A stretch of 64,000 bases of DNA from positions 89,332,001 through 89,396,000 of the forward strand of contig CM059582.1 of assembly GCA_030407085.1 (NCBI GenBank). Reading direction: 5' to 3'. The notes beneath the pieces are model-generated. The model did not search any database and was not told where the DNA came from. It saw nothing but the letters and a program-made list of their open reading frames with translations. Each line of letters begins with the position of its first letter. Within the stretch, counting starts at the first letter, position 1. This document shows, in pieces, positions 22,380 through 34,063 of the stretch. Source of the DNA: Trichopria drosophilae. Its lineage: Eukaryota > Arthropoda > Insecta > Hymenoptera > Diapriidae. The translations under genes were made by a program, and so were the position numbers.

Positions 22380-23531
22380 GTGAATGGAAAATGGGTCACG
22401 GTCGATTCGGCTGAAACTGTAGTATGTTGTAGTTCTCGACTTTCTGATCTCCTAAAATTCTGAAATCGGTCTCGTGTTCTTCTGAAAGTTCTTGTAGGCT
22501 CGTATATAGTGATTATATGGATAGTTTCCGTGATATAGAGGGGGCAAGTGTGTGATATCGGCAATCGACCTGAGTGATTGTCACGAATGTTGAAGATATT
22601 ATTTACTGATTTCATCAACGTATTTCCATACTTCCAGTATATTATCGACGATATGTTAAAGTTTCGATAATAAATTGGTGTATTATTCATACATGTTGTA
22701 AGCCGTTCTATTAATAACGGAGGAATTCTGCATTTCGCAAGGAACGATATCTTCTTGGTTGTATAATAGCGACAATACGACATTCGTTTCAAATTGTTAC
22801 CATCGTATTAAAATTTATATAAAACTATGAACATGATGTAGATGAACATGCCCAAATTAGGAATAGAATAAGAAACAATTTTTCGCCCCCATATTCCAGG
22901 CGTAAATTTTACGCATAGCAGATAGATTCGAAGTAACATGTAAGCAATTTTTGGATAATCATTGTCACATTTAATTTTAATTACATTCATCAAGTGCGAA
23001 TGAGACGACCACGAAATTTATGCCAGAAAAGTAAATCGTCCACGTTTATTCAGGAAATACAAGAATGCAAGTTGCTGAAATCACTGCAATGAGCAATTAA
23101 CGTAAACAAACTGCAAAATGTAATAATTTTTTCCGAAACAGAGTGTTGGCCATCGACTTGCACTGAACGAAAGCGCAATATAACGCACTTCATTCTTGTA
23201 ATGAAGATTTTTTGGCGTTAGAAGACACTCCTCTTATCCCTAGATTCCCGCGCCATGAAAGCGATGCTATCCCGAAGGTGTCATCATTATGGACTATAAT
23301 AATCACTTCCCGACCATGTATTGTTTAACGACTGACATCGTCGTTAGCACCCGAAAGTGTAAAATGGTTAAATGTAAACTTTACACAGTAAGTGGGCTGA
23401 GGATGAAGATAGTATTCAACTAGTAATCTACATAGGAGTAAACTTATCAAACAAATAATACGGGTGAAGTTTCTCCGATGATTGATGAAACCAGCGGGCA
23501 ACAATATATCTGCGATCAGTCTATGTTCATA
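22380..23531. other. interval without recognised gene
   Basis: A 138-codon minus frame (22792-22376) has no family resemblance that I can see and its composition is that of random AT-rich DNA. No other feature was noted. Confidence 0.35.
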
Positions 23532-24404
23532 ATTGAACCCTCGCGATCAAAAGGAGATACGCGCGAAACGCCGGAGAATTTGTTGGCCCCTCGGCTCGTA
23601 ATTTTTTACTTTCGAATTTTAAAGTTTTCATTAGATATCATAATAGGAAAATTAATTACGCGAATTTTTTGTTAAAATAAAAAATTTCTATCCCTCTTCG
23701 TGTTTAATATAATCGCAAAAAACGAAATTATTTGAAATATAAAATAACTTAATTATTTTGTCTTTAACTCGTCATATCTTTTTATATTCGTGAAAGTTGT
23801 AATGCTGTCGCGTCGCTCGTCTCGAATATTTGTGAAAGAGACGACGCGACGCGACAGCATTACAACTTTCGATTGTTACATGAAAACCACAAGTCAGATT
23901 AGTCTATAACTTTACAAAAAACTTCTTTGAACCTTCCTCGAATTTTCGGTGGGAAGGAAATTTCGATTTATTGAAATTCCCTCGACTCCCGAAGTGTTTG
24001 AAGCTTTCAATATCAATTTTGTGCAGTAAAACAAAAACCAATTTTAAATAAATGTCCGTATTAACTAACCACAATTTGGAAAAATACGTTAGTTTGTAGA
24101 TAGAATAGTGCATATTCCCTAAAAATTTCATTAAAAAATTCCAATTATTGTAAAAGATATGACGAGTTAAAGACAAAATAATTAATTTATTTTATATTTC
24201 AAATAATTTCGTTTTTTGCGATTATATTAAAAACGAAGAGGGATAGAAATTTTTTATTTTAACAAAAAACTCGCGTAATTAATTTTCCTATTAAGATATC
24301 TAATGAAAACTTTAAAATTCGAAAGTCAAAAAATTACGAGTCGAGGGGCCAACAAATTCTCCGGCGTTTCGAGCGTATCTCCTTTTGATCGCCAAGGGTT
24401 CAAT
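23532..24404. mobile_element. foldback element with inverted arms of about 250 bp
   Basis: ATTGAACCCTCGCGATCAAA (23532) is mirrored by TTTTGATCGCCAAGGGTTCAAT (end 24404). The arms continue inward through CGCCGGAGAATTTGTTGGCC and its complement to about 23785 and 24152. Pairing is interrupted by only a few mismatches. The loop of about 370 bp has no domain. It is non-autonomous and lies beside the RAG1-like remnant. Confidence 0.75.
23792..23870. repeat. perfect 25-bp hairpin inside the foldback element
   Basis: GAAAGTTGTAATGCTGTCGC, continuing GTCG (23792-23816), pairs with CGACGCGACAGCATTACAAC (23846-23870) across a 29-base loop. It is GC-rich compared with its surroundings and could be a separate small insertion. 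Confidence 0.7.
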
Positions 24405-24856
24405 TTCATTTGTCCCTTTATAACTGACATGTGGTAATAAATCTTTATTGATAAACGATCGGCAGTAAAGTCGATCAAGTTTGAATTTATCAAAGAAAAT
24501 TCAAGAAAACACTCAAAAACACAATTATTATAATGACAGAGTAAACCGCATTGATCGCAATTTTGTCACATTCGATGATATTTATAGTGTAGAATGATCG
24601 AAGGAAAAACATGCAATATCGTCATGCAATATTTGTAGTTCCAAACTCTCACAAATGAGTGACTAGTGTGTCGATGCTTTAGTTTGAAAGACAGTGTTTT
24701 ACATGCTGAGGTCTTCAACATAACAAAATTACTAATTCGCAAAATCCGTTTCATGAAGTGTTAATTCCATATCGCATATAATTTTGATTTTAAAAAGGCA
24801 CAATTAGCTAAAAGAGTTGAAAATAATACATCTAAACACTAGAAGAAGACTTCTAT

Positions 24857-26204
24857 TTAAAGTGTATTAAAACGAATTTTGCAGTGTAATGTTGACAGTC
24901 CCAGCTTGTAAAGCTCGGTTTTTCGAACCAAGGTATCTACAATCGACAAATTATTCATTTGGGAGGGTTTGGCACCAAAAATATTGCACGAATTCGAAGC
25001 TTTTTGATCTGCGATGATGTTGCATATTTTTCCGTCGATCATAGTGCACTGTAAATCGTGTTTTACGGATGGCGAAATATCATCGAATGCAATAGAAGTA
25101 GGAGCAATATTGTGTACACTTTCATTGTAATAATTATATTCTTTTACAATATTTATTGCATTTTCTTAGATAAATTCAAACTTGATAGGGTGACAAATTC
25201 TAACAGATGACGGTCGATCATTTATCCATACAATATCATTACCACATGTCATCTGTAGAGGGACAAATGAAATTATGAACAGACTGATCGCATAGGTATT
25301 GTTTTCCTGAATCATCGGAGAATCGTCTCCTGCGTAATTTATTTGATCACATTTACTTGCAGTCTGAATAACTTGTTGACTACCAGCTCCGTCCATACCC
25401 CATTTACTATATAAAGTTAACGTTTTACCATTGCAATTTTTTACAACTTCGGGTAATGATGATTCCAATCGTTTAACAGTATGGTCGACCAGAGATCGCA
25501 AGTCAACAGTTTCACCCTTCTCCGTAACGACGACACCTTCCGGATAGCACCTTTTTTGCTGCAAGAATCAAGGGGTAAGAGGGGTACTTTTTATCGCCAA
25601 AAAGTTGTTCATTATAAGGTCGCCGTGCGTCATATTTCGCTTTCGTTAAATTCATGTCCATGTACATGGCCAAAACTGTGTTGATAAAAACCTCATCGAC
25701 TGCGATTACTTCATCAAACGTTTCCTGGCAATTCTGCACTTTGTCTACGTTAACTGCTATTTGCAATGCTTCTTGTGGAAACTAATATCGAATTTCAGCA
25801 ACACGCATTCTTTTAGATCCTTGTGATAATTCTTCGTAAGGTAATCTCGGACGACCTACTCTTTTATCAGAAATATTTGCGGGGAAATTACCAGGCAGGG
25901 TCGTTTCATTCTCGCCTTCCGTAGTTAATTGGAACTCAACCTGAAAATCATTATCTAAAAATTGCAGATATTTACATTCAAACCTATCTCTTTTGCGACA
26001 AACTCATTTCTACCTTCTGGAATATGATGGCAAAAAATTATTTTTTATTTGATTGGTAATTTGTGAAAGTTCATGTACATTATATTCACTGTTGCCTGTT
26101 ATTTTATTCATGATTAGCGTAATATTATCTTCGTTGGAACTGTCACGATTCCATAACAATGAACATAGCGTTCTTTGTGAAATGCTGAATTTGTCCATTT
26201 TCAA
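24857..26204 (-). pseudogene. RAG1/Transib-like transposase, central part
   Basis: On the minus strand a series of frames fits one protein in order. 26204-26010 is a leader (MKMDKFSISQRTLCSLLWNR). After an acceptor-like TTTTCAG near 25945 comes VEFQLTTEGE and VGRPRLPYEELSQGSKRMR, then a stop near 25785. 25766-25512 contains LAMYMDMNLTKAKYDARRPY and YPSYPLILAAKK. 25564-25166 contains LVDHTVKRLE, then KWGMDGAGSQQ, then FVPLQM and NDRPSSVRICHPIKFEF. 25165-24857 contains TMIDGKICN, then CNIFGAKPSQMNNL and STLHCKIRF. In RAG1 and Transib, 'FDG-G' carries the first catalytic Asp (RAG1 D600), and the Cys/'LHC' segment lies between the second Asp and the final Glu. Here the Asp of GMDGAG is kept. Several stops and at least one frameshift are present, and the C-terminal Glu region is missing. 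The family call rests on remembered motifs. Confidence 0.55.
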
Positions 26205-26390
26205 TGGAAAAAATAATTATAATGGTCGGGATGCAAATATATTGCGGCTTGTTTCATACGTTTATGATGCCAAAATATCAATCAAACGCCGCGCTACTTC
26301 ACTTGCGAGAAACAGAAAAGGAAAAGTAAAGCCCGGCAACGGACGACGTGATTGATCTCGAACGAATCTCCCGTTTCGAACAAATTCTTA

Positions 26391-27955
26391 TTAACCCTTT
26401 TACGCCCAGACGGCCCACTTTTTCTGTAAAACTTTCGACTTTTAACAAACGATCAAAATTCGAGACCTAGTCGTTACAATCTTGTACCCCAATGTTCTTC
26501 TGCGAAAAGACCAATAGTAAATTAAAATGGCGGATTTTGTACAAAAAAGTAAAAGAAAGGATGATTTTTTTCTCGAATATTTAGGCCGAAGTAATTTTTT
26601 TATCTTCTCCTAGTACATAAAATAGGGCCGTTTTTGGTGTACTTATAGACTATGATAATGGAAAAAATTAAATTTCCAAATTGTTGTTACAAAATATCCC
26701 TGTTTTCATAAAACGTATAACCATAAACTTTGATAGATTTACTAATATCATCTTCTCGTATTATTCGTAAAAATTATGGAAAAAAAGTTTGGTTTTTAAA
26801 TTTTTTATTCGCTGACATTGTTTCAAATTTTTAGAAGTAAATTTTTGTACCCTATTTTATCAGTTTTATGTTTTTCTGCTTTACGATCATTGACAGGTAT
26901 AAATTCGTATTTAATCTAGGCTCAAGTTCAGGATTATGTTTCTTTTTACTATTTAGTTTTTCGGGCATTCCCTTGTTGAAATTTTGAAAAAAGCACACTG
27001 CATATATTAATATTAAAATTGTTCATATATTCTATGCATGTAAAAATAAAGTTCATTATTTATTTTTAAGTACGTTTATATGAATGTTTTGTAACACAGA
27101 AATACAGTTAAATTACAAATTTATATCTGGCAATAATCGCAATGCAAAGATAACAGCTTCCTTAAACATTTTGTCTATCATGTCAATAATTCGAACTAAA
27201 GATTGGAAAAACCTCATTATTTTATTTTAATGGAATAAGCTTTTTTAAGTAAATATTAGACAATTACTAAGATATACATTAAAGCTTAAACTAGTACTTT
27301 TCGATCACATTTTGCTACTTTCTCCTGCGATCATTGACAAAGACAAAGGTGGATTGAAAAAATAAAAAATAAGTGATATTAGTAAATCGATCGCAGTGTA
27401 AAGACACATGTGTACTCGGAAATAAAACCAACGCGTTTGAGAAACTGAAAGTCTTGTATTTATTTTTTTATTATTTCTGTACCTCAACTTGGCAATGAAA
27501 TATGAACTTTTCAATTTTGCTAAAATACTACGTACTATATATATAATCAATAAGTAAAATAATGAATATTATTTTTTTTTAATTAAAAATATACGTCAGA
27601 TGACAATAAATCATCTTTAATATAAAATAACAGTGGTACATGATTGGTAATATGAAAAATTTAAAATCATAACGACAAAAATAATTACTCAGTGCTTGTT
27701 ACATATCACGAAAATTTTTATTAATCACATCTATATCGTTAGCTAGTTGACGAAATAAGTTAGTATACCGAAATCGCAAAGATTGGCATTTCTCCCTGGA
27801 CTTTCAGACTCCAATTTTGGTACAGGACTTTTCACTTCACTTTTTAGTACTCTATAACGTGATATACCTTAGTATTAAGAACTATGATATAATTTAAAAT
27901 TTTATTTTAATTTAAATTATATCAATAAATTAATTTCAAACTCTTTTTTTTTACA
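26391..27955. other. AT-rich interval with one TTAA-CCC element end
   Basis: TTAA at 26391 is followed by CCCTTTTACGCCCAGACGGC, the same style of end as at 14277, and an ATGGCGGATTTTG motif occurs at 26527. No matching right end was found. The rest, to 27955, has no gene or array that I recognise. Confidence 0.35.
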
Positions 27956-27984
27956 GTGCGGGGTCCCTTGCGTGACACTGTTGC

Positions 27985-28235
27985 CATATTACATCCGCTA
28001 TTTTGAATTTTCAAATTACAATTCCACATTTATAATCAGCGAACATAAAAATACGCTGAGTTTTATTCAATCCGACTAATTAATAAACATGTTAATATGG
28101 CAATGTCCGCCACATTAGATTCGCCATTTTGAAATTAGAAATTCTAACCTCAGATTTGTATTAATTGACCATAAAATTATACTGACAGTGAGTTTTATAT
28201 AAAACGATTAATTAAAAAAGAAGAGTGCGCTTGAC
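27985..28235 (-). repeat. inverted counterpart of the 132-bp ATGGCGG array
   Basis: About two units read on the minus strand match the array at 21911-22355, including ATAAAACTCACTGTCAGTA and CAAAATGGCG. The outer end AAGAAGAGTGCGCTTGAC (28218-28235) is the exact reverse complement of GTCAAGCGCACTCTTCTT at 21645-21662. The two arrays therefore frame 22.4-28.0 kb as inverted arms. Confidence 0.75.
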
Positions 28236-28589
28236 GTCCGTGCGGCGTGTTACAACAATCTTTTCGAAGAAAATCCCACACCATCGCCATTAATAACAAG
28301 TGGTACTAGTGGTCCGATGAGACTGAAGATTTCACGGTATAATGTGACAGCTCTTCCTTCATCCGCAGTTCCGTTCTTCGCCCTGCCACCTGCAGTGGCT
28401 CTTCCAACGCTTTTCTCAGTCGTTCTCCCTAGTCATCGGCTGCGGTTCAGCAAGCATCGGGTTCTAATCGCCAGCAGCAACTTTTTTAAATGGTTCCCCT
28501 CGTCGACTATGCACTTCACACTCTGCATGCTCCAGCTCTTCATCACCGGTGCGATCAACGTCTCAACTTGACATTCTTTTTTCGTTTAA

Positions 28590-29245
28590 GACGGTAAAAA
28601 TTGTTTTTTGGAATGCTCGCGATATTTTTAATCTCGTGCGGTCGTCTTTTAATTCTTCTTATAGTATTATAAATTTTTCCTAAACTTGGTGTGCTGAAAA
28701 AACTGGGATAAGAGAGTTTAAAACGGGCTCTTCAAAGATTTTGTCTCCGGCTTACGGAGATTACCGTCGAATTACGGCCGCTACTCAGGCGGTCTGCTTT
28801 CTACAATTGACAAAAATTTTAGTTACCTATCGCTCGACATTTCTTCCAACTGAATTTTTTATTTGCTTCACCTTTGTCGCTAAATTTAGTTATTTCTTTC
28901 CGAATATAGACTTAAATGCAGAACTCATAAATTTACAAATTTTAATAGATTCGTTGAGAGCCCGGTATTCCGACTGTATTTTTGTGTTAGGCGGCGACTT
29001 TACGCTAGAATTGGTTCGCTAGACTCTTTTTGTGATAATGTGGAAATTTTGAATAATTCTAGTATCTTTATGAATAGGAAGTCGCATGATGCTCAACGTA
29101 ACAGTTGTGGCTCTCTCTTACTCGAGTTTATGCGGTATAATAATTTTATCCTAATAAACTGTCGTACTGACAGTGACCATTCGGCGCAATTTACTTTTCT
29201 TGGGAGTAGAGGATTCAGCACGGTGGATATATTCAAATAACAGAA
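28590..29245 (+). pseudogene. non-LTR retrotransposon endonuclease fragment
   Basis: The reading starts VKIVFWNARDIFNLVRSSF (the 'WNARG' opening of APE endonucleases). It continues TWCAEKTG in place of 'ETW', then from 28900 FFPNIDLNAELINLQILIDS and CIFVLGGDFTLE ('GGDFN'). It ends GSLLLEFMRYNNFILINCRT, a serine/phenylalanine stretch and STVDIF for 'S-(V/I)ID'. At least three frameshifts are needed. This is the N-terminal domain of ORF2; no RT follows. The 350 bp upstream may hold the end of ORF1, but I recognise no motif there. Confidence 0.65.
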
Positions 29246-29570
29246 ACGAGGAATCGGCTCGGATTAGGTAAAAATGTTAACATTAACAACCAGTAAAATG
29301 ATCAACATCGTCGCCAATTCTAGGATCTTTACAATATAAACCTACCAGGTCCCCGCTTACGGCTTCAGCCAATCTTTAGAGAGGTACCCCCATTCGGGTG
29401 TGCAATGGCGTGGGGAAAACCACAATGTGGGAAAAACCCACGCCAGGTACCGCAGAGGTTGAAACATCGATTCTAAACGCAACAAGTATAAATTATGAAT
29501 CCACGCGAATGCAAATATAATGTATATTATTATTATGCAATACATTCATTAGTTTTGTAATATTATAGAA

Positions 29571-29640
29571 TAACATGTGTGGCCGAGTGGTTAAGATTCA
29601 AAACTGGCAAGCAAGAGACCGGAGTTCGCCTCTCGGTCGG
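29571..29640 (+). tRNA. tRNA-Ser/Leu-like relic or SINE head
   Basis: GTGGCCGAGTGGTTAAGATT resembles the D-arm and A box of class II tRNAs. GACCGGAGTTCGCCTCTCGGTC about 35 bases on resembles a T-arm with B box (GAGTTCGCCTC). The acceptor ends do not pair and the anticodon arm is not convincing. I take it as a pseudogene or a tRNA-derived SINE head, not a working tRNA. Confidence 0.3.
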
Positions 29641-29859
29641 AGAATTTTGGTTTTTAAATTTTGATTTAAGTTTTGAATACTTTTGAGTGCAATTTTAATT
29701 GAAAATTCAATATTTCTGCACATTTCCAATGCAACGGTATGAATTTGAATACATTTTTAGGGACAGAAAATGGATTTATATGCATTCAAAATTTTCCAAT
29801 GCCTGCGAATCGTTTTTCGATTACTGGGTAGTGTCGACAAGATATTTAAGATCGATAGA

Positions 29860-30290
29860 CAATATCAGATCCGAAACCTTCTTTCGGATAGAATTGTACC
29901 ATCAATAAAAGATTTAAGGTGTAATACGTGCTTTCAACGAGACTTTTTCAATAGAAAGTTTCTTATCCAAAACTTTCTTTCGACCGAAGTTTCCTAGATT
30001 GTAGATCTAAAATCTTCTTTCGAGTAATGTTTTACCATAGAAGATCTTTGATTCAAAACCTTGTTTCGATTCAAGACTTGTAAAGTTAATAGACAATTTC
30101 AGATTCGTTACCTTTTGAACACAGTTTCATCAGCGATGGAAGGGTTTAGGTCCAAAATCTTCTTTTGGTGGGAGTTTTACCATTCATAAAAGTTGTACAT
30201 TTAAAACCTTCCCTCGATAAGAGTGTTGCCAACGATAGAAGATTTTCGAAATAAACCCTTGTTTCGATGAGATTTTTACTATGAAAAGAA
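29860..30290 (-). repeat. degenerate copies of the 50-bp satellite
   Basis: Phrases such as GTAGATCTAAAATCTTCTTTCG (30000), GATCTTTGATTCAAAACCTTG and ATAGAAGATTTTCG recur irregularly. They resemble the 50-bp unit at 16.5 and 36.1 kb after heavy divergence. Individual unit borders are unclear. Confidence 0.4.
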
Positions 30291-30529
30291 TAATGTAAAA
30301 CCCCGCCAATACAGTGACACTCTACTCTGTTTCCAATGTAAAGAAAAAATAAAACGTTACTTATTAAAAAAGATGGAAACGAACGTAATGAAAATTATTT
30401 CAATATTAATAAAATAATTTAAAATTAATAATAATAAACAATAAAAAACATTAATAATAAAATTATTTCAATATTTTCTTTTTGAGGATTTGTATTGTAA
30501 ATATTTTTTCTTTTTTCAAATCTTTGTAG

Positions 30530-32171
30530 AAAAAGCAGCAGTGCCAAAAGGTCAGAGCCTGAAAAGCTCATTTTTCTTCATATCCTCGAGGACCACAAAT
30601 GCGGGATCGAGTCGAAAAAAACTGATGGCATAAGCCGTAAAAAGAGGAATGAGTCGTGGGCCGCAATTTTCGACGAGTACAATACATTCGTTCTGGAATC
30701 GGGGTATCCGGAGAGGTCAGAGCAGCAGCTGAAAGAGCTGTGGAAGAATTTGAAATACAGGTGAATATATATAGTAGGTCCCCTCTTATCGAAAGATTTC
30801 GAGTCAAGGAAAATGGCGTCATCTTCTCTTATTAAAATTACCTTGTAAGTTAATTTTACCTTAGAAAATTAATTTTTTTTTCGAAAAAATTACAGCTTAT
30901 TTGAGGCACTGATAGGTAAGTCGCCTGTAAATTTCAAGGAAAAAAAATGTGCGCGAGAAAAAAATTACAAACGAAAAACACGGTTCTTTCGATTTTTCTC
31001 AGAATCTTTGAGGTTATGTGAAAAATGATATATAGAAAAGTTTTAGATCTGTGTAATACCTACAACATTGCCCCATAACATTTTTCGATTGGAGGCCAAC
31101 TTTCGCCGGAAATGACGAAAAACCTCGTTTGACTCCTAAAACGCGTCCCCCTGCAGCCCCCCCCCCCTACATTTTACGTACTTGGATTTTTGGTTCATGT
31201 ATTCCTGGCGGCAGTTTCTTCCCTTCCTCATCATTAGTTTTCTGTTATTAATTTTGTCCAAGAATGAAGTCATCTGCACTGGTCTATTATTTCTATGTGT
31301 TGCTTTCTACGTAGAACCAGAGTAGCTGATTCTGCGCGTAAGCAACATATGCTTGCGACTGGAAGTGGTCCAGCAATGCCTCCAAATTCCGACGATACGC
31401 TCCTCGACAGGGTTCGAGGCATCGTACCACACATTGATTCAACTATTGCGAATCCTTTCGATAGTACTGGACAATTTGAACGGACGATGTAAAATATCAT
31501 GTATACGCTCTTTCGGTTCGCATAAATGAGATCATCGTAACTATGCTAAATGCATAAATTTATTATCGCAGCAACTCAGACTGTGGACGATGCTTCGGAA
31601 TGGGAGTCATGGCACGAAGACGACCTCGAAGACATACCAACAACAGGTAAATAATTATATCCTTTACAGCATGTAATAGGTGAATTATGTCGACCGACAT
31701 GAAAATATGTCTATTAAACTTCCCTGGTTTGAATAAACGTTTAATCTGACAAACAGTTTTCACTTTTACAATAATATTGAACAATAATGTTGATTTTTCT
31801 TCTAGAACCCAGAGAGGAGCGCGTTATTGCTCAGCGTTCTCCGAAAAATAACGGGCGAAAACGGTTGAGAGTTGAAAACAACCAAACAGGTAACATTCAT
31901 GGGTTAATCTTCATTTGTACGTTCTTGATATTTCATTTCATTTATGTTTTGTTAAGGCGTGAACGCAGAAGAAGCAGCACAGTCTTCAGAACAAACACCG
32001 TTATGCTTTTCCAAAAAATTGGAATCGGTAAAGCTGCAAGTGATGCACCAGCAGCTGAAATATTGGCAAGTCATGACAGAAGCTGCTAACCTGCAAAAAA
32101 TGACCCGTCAAATAGAATTGCAAACGGAAGAGGAAAAATTGAAACAATTAAAAGAATTATCCCGGAAATAA
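30530..32171 (+). CDS. Myb/SANT-like protein of a PIF/Harbinger element (five exons seen)
   Basis: Splice signals join exons 30530-30760, 31315-31488, 31572-31646, 31806-31889 and 31957-32171. The first exon holds a SANT/trihelix-like helix set: EPEKLIFLHILEDHKCGIES, then KKRNESWAAIFDEYN and SEQQLKELWKNLKYR. Exon 2 starts TRVADSARKQHMLATGSGP, a segment typical of the Myb-like partner proteins of PIF/Harbinger transposons. Later exons are acidic (ASEWESWHEDDLED) and end in a Gln/Lys/Glu-rich coiled coil (KLQVMHQQLKYWQVM to the stop). The Myb-like partner generally binds element ends or helps import the transposase. Phases agree at the junctions of exons 1-2, 3-4 and 4-5, but the exon 2-3 junction is off by one base. 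The start codon must lie in an unrecognised upstream exon (30530 is an acceptor). The gene is convergent with the transposase 150 bp away. AATAAAATA at 32226 may be its poly(A) signal. Confidence 0.7.
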
Positions 32172-32319
32172 TCTTTTACGGTTCAATATGATTTATTTAA
32201 TATAATATACGTTTATTTAATATAAAAATAAAATATATTTTATATAAACTTTTATTATTATCCCTGTTTATATTATGTACAAATGTACAATTGAAAAAAT
32301 ATTACGATGTTACGCAAAA

Positions 32320-33928
32320 CTAATGTTCATTAAAATGTCGGGCAATAAATTCTTGTCGGAAACGCAGTCCATCCAATTGTTCGGAATTCATATTGTCTAG
32401 ATACGCATCAACATCGTCTTGTTCTTCTTCGGCATCGACAAGGGGATTTGTGAAAGTGATGTGCAAATTCCACAAAACTGCTGGTGCACAAATTATGGGA
32501 ATCCAATTCGGCAATTTATTCAGCAGCCCTCGCTTCAGGCATGAAAACTTTCCTTTCCAGGCGCCAAAGACCATTTCTATAAGATTCCTGGTCAGTATAT
32601 GCCTTCTATTGTATTCTCGCGAAAGTGGGTCTTGAGGTGCTACTATAGGAGTTAACAGGTACAGTTGACCCCCATATCCATTATCACCTAATAATAATCC
32701 TGAAAAGATAAAGCAATGTACTCCATATTCATCACAGAATTCAAACCAGAAAAACATAATCGTCGTAAAAATTAATATATGGCCCGATGTAAACAAAAAA
32801 TTGCCGGTAATTGGGCGAAAAATGTTCCCATTTTCTACCAAGGTACCAGGGTAATTTAAAATAATAATAATAATAATAATAGTAATAAATGTAGAAGGGT
32901 GGTATTCTTGTGTCACTTCGTTTCGTTTGAAAACATTTCGACAAATTACGACAATTATGAAAAATTTTGTAGGAGATACAATACAATTTTACATTCCCGA
33001 AATACCACAATATATTTTAATGTACAGAAAGCAGTAATGTATTAAATTATACCTTGAAGATGATTTTCCGTAAATAACATCTTTAATGCACTTCGATCGA
33101 AGCATGTTTGATCATGCGTGCTGCCTGGGTGTCGGACGTCGAGAAATACAATTTCTCCTCTTGGTCCGCATGCAGCCTGTAATATTGTACAATTGTGCAA
33201 GAGTGCATGCTCACGTTTATTATATTAGATAAGAAATAGAGGACACCTATATGTTCAATTAATCGTATGATTTTACCAAAACATTGATGGAGGAATATTC
33301 TTTCCTGCATCTAAATAACTCTGCCCGTTCTCTCCCAGGTCGCACAATTTTAATATGAGTGTCGTCAATGCAAGCAGCAACATATGGAAATTGGGCAATT
33401 TCATAAAACAGCCTCATGTTCTTTCTTTGTTTCCGAATCGTGTCAGGGAACTGAACGTATTGGTGCATTTTTGAAGCTAAGGCAAACGAAACTCTGTGAA
33501 TACAGGCGCATGCAGTCCGTTGTGAAAAATCGCTTAAATCCCCTATTACGGCCTAAGTGTTAAAAAAGGAGGTAACAAATGAAAATATACACATACTACA
33601 ATATACACTGATTACTTACTTGATAACTAGCAGACGCATAAAATCGCAGAGCTATTAATAACTTAAGTACCGGTGAGGCCGGCAAACCTCTTTTATTATC
33701 TGTCTTTAAATCCGCTTCTATAATGGGAAATATACGATACATTGTCTCCTCTTTTGAAAATCTGTAGCGGATTAGAAACTGCTCGGCATACAAATATTCA
33801 AACGGATTTGAAGCATCTCGAATGTACCCTTTAGGCATTCGAACTCTTTTGTTGTGTACGTCATTTACACCGAAAACAAAAGGGTCAAAGAAATATTCGA
33901 GATATTCAGCTGCTTCCAACAAATCCAT
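32320..33928 (-). CDS. PIF/Harbinger transposase (HARBI1-like), apparently intact
   Basis: There are four exons on the minus strand: 33928-33620, 33552-33277, 33176-33053 and 32699-32320, all with GT-AG borders and matching phases, giving about 360 residues. Exon 1 holds MDLLEAAEYLEYFFDPF and the helical 'FRFSKETMYRI'-type segment (YRFSKEETMYRIFPIIE). Exon 2 ends the helix-turn-helix part and carries VAACIDDTHIKI, the first catalytic Asp region. Exon 3 has DVRHPGSTHDQ. Exon 4 has LLLGDNGYGGQLYLLTPI (second Asp) and TRNLIEMVFGAWKGKFSCL (catalytic Glu). It ends in an acidic tail and a stop at 32320. Length, motif order and DDE residues match the Harbinger/HARBI1 family, which excises and inserts with a 3-bp target duplication. 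The ATG at 33928 directly follows an acceptor (CTTTTCAG), so an upstream exon probably exists (see 37068-37085). No frameshift or stop was found. Confidence 0.85.
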
Positions 33929-34063
33929 CTGAAAAGTATTGTAAAGTTAGTTAAATGATGAAAATATGATAAAAATGTTGCATGATAAAATTATTTTCAA
34001 ATCAGCTGCCATTATGAGAATGTCAAGGTGAAATGAAGAGATCCCACCAGTATGTCTTGTAAT

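Noticed and set aside
22376..22792. 138-codon minus ORF
   Set aside because: Its residue composition is that of random AT-rich DNA, with no motif and no splice signals that support a gene.
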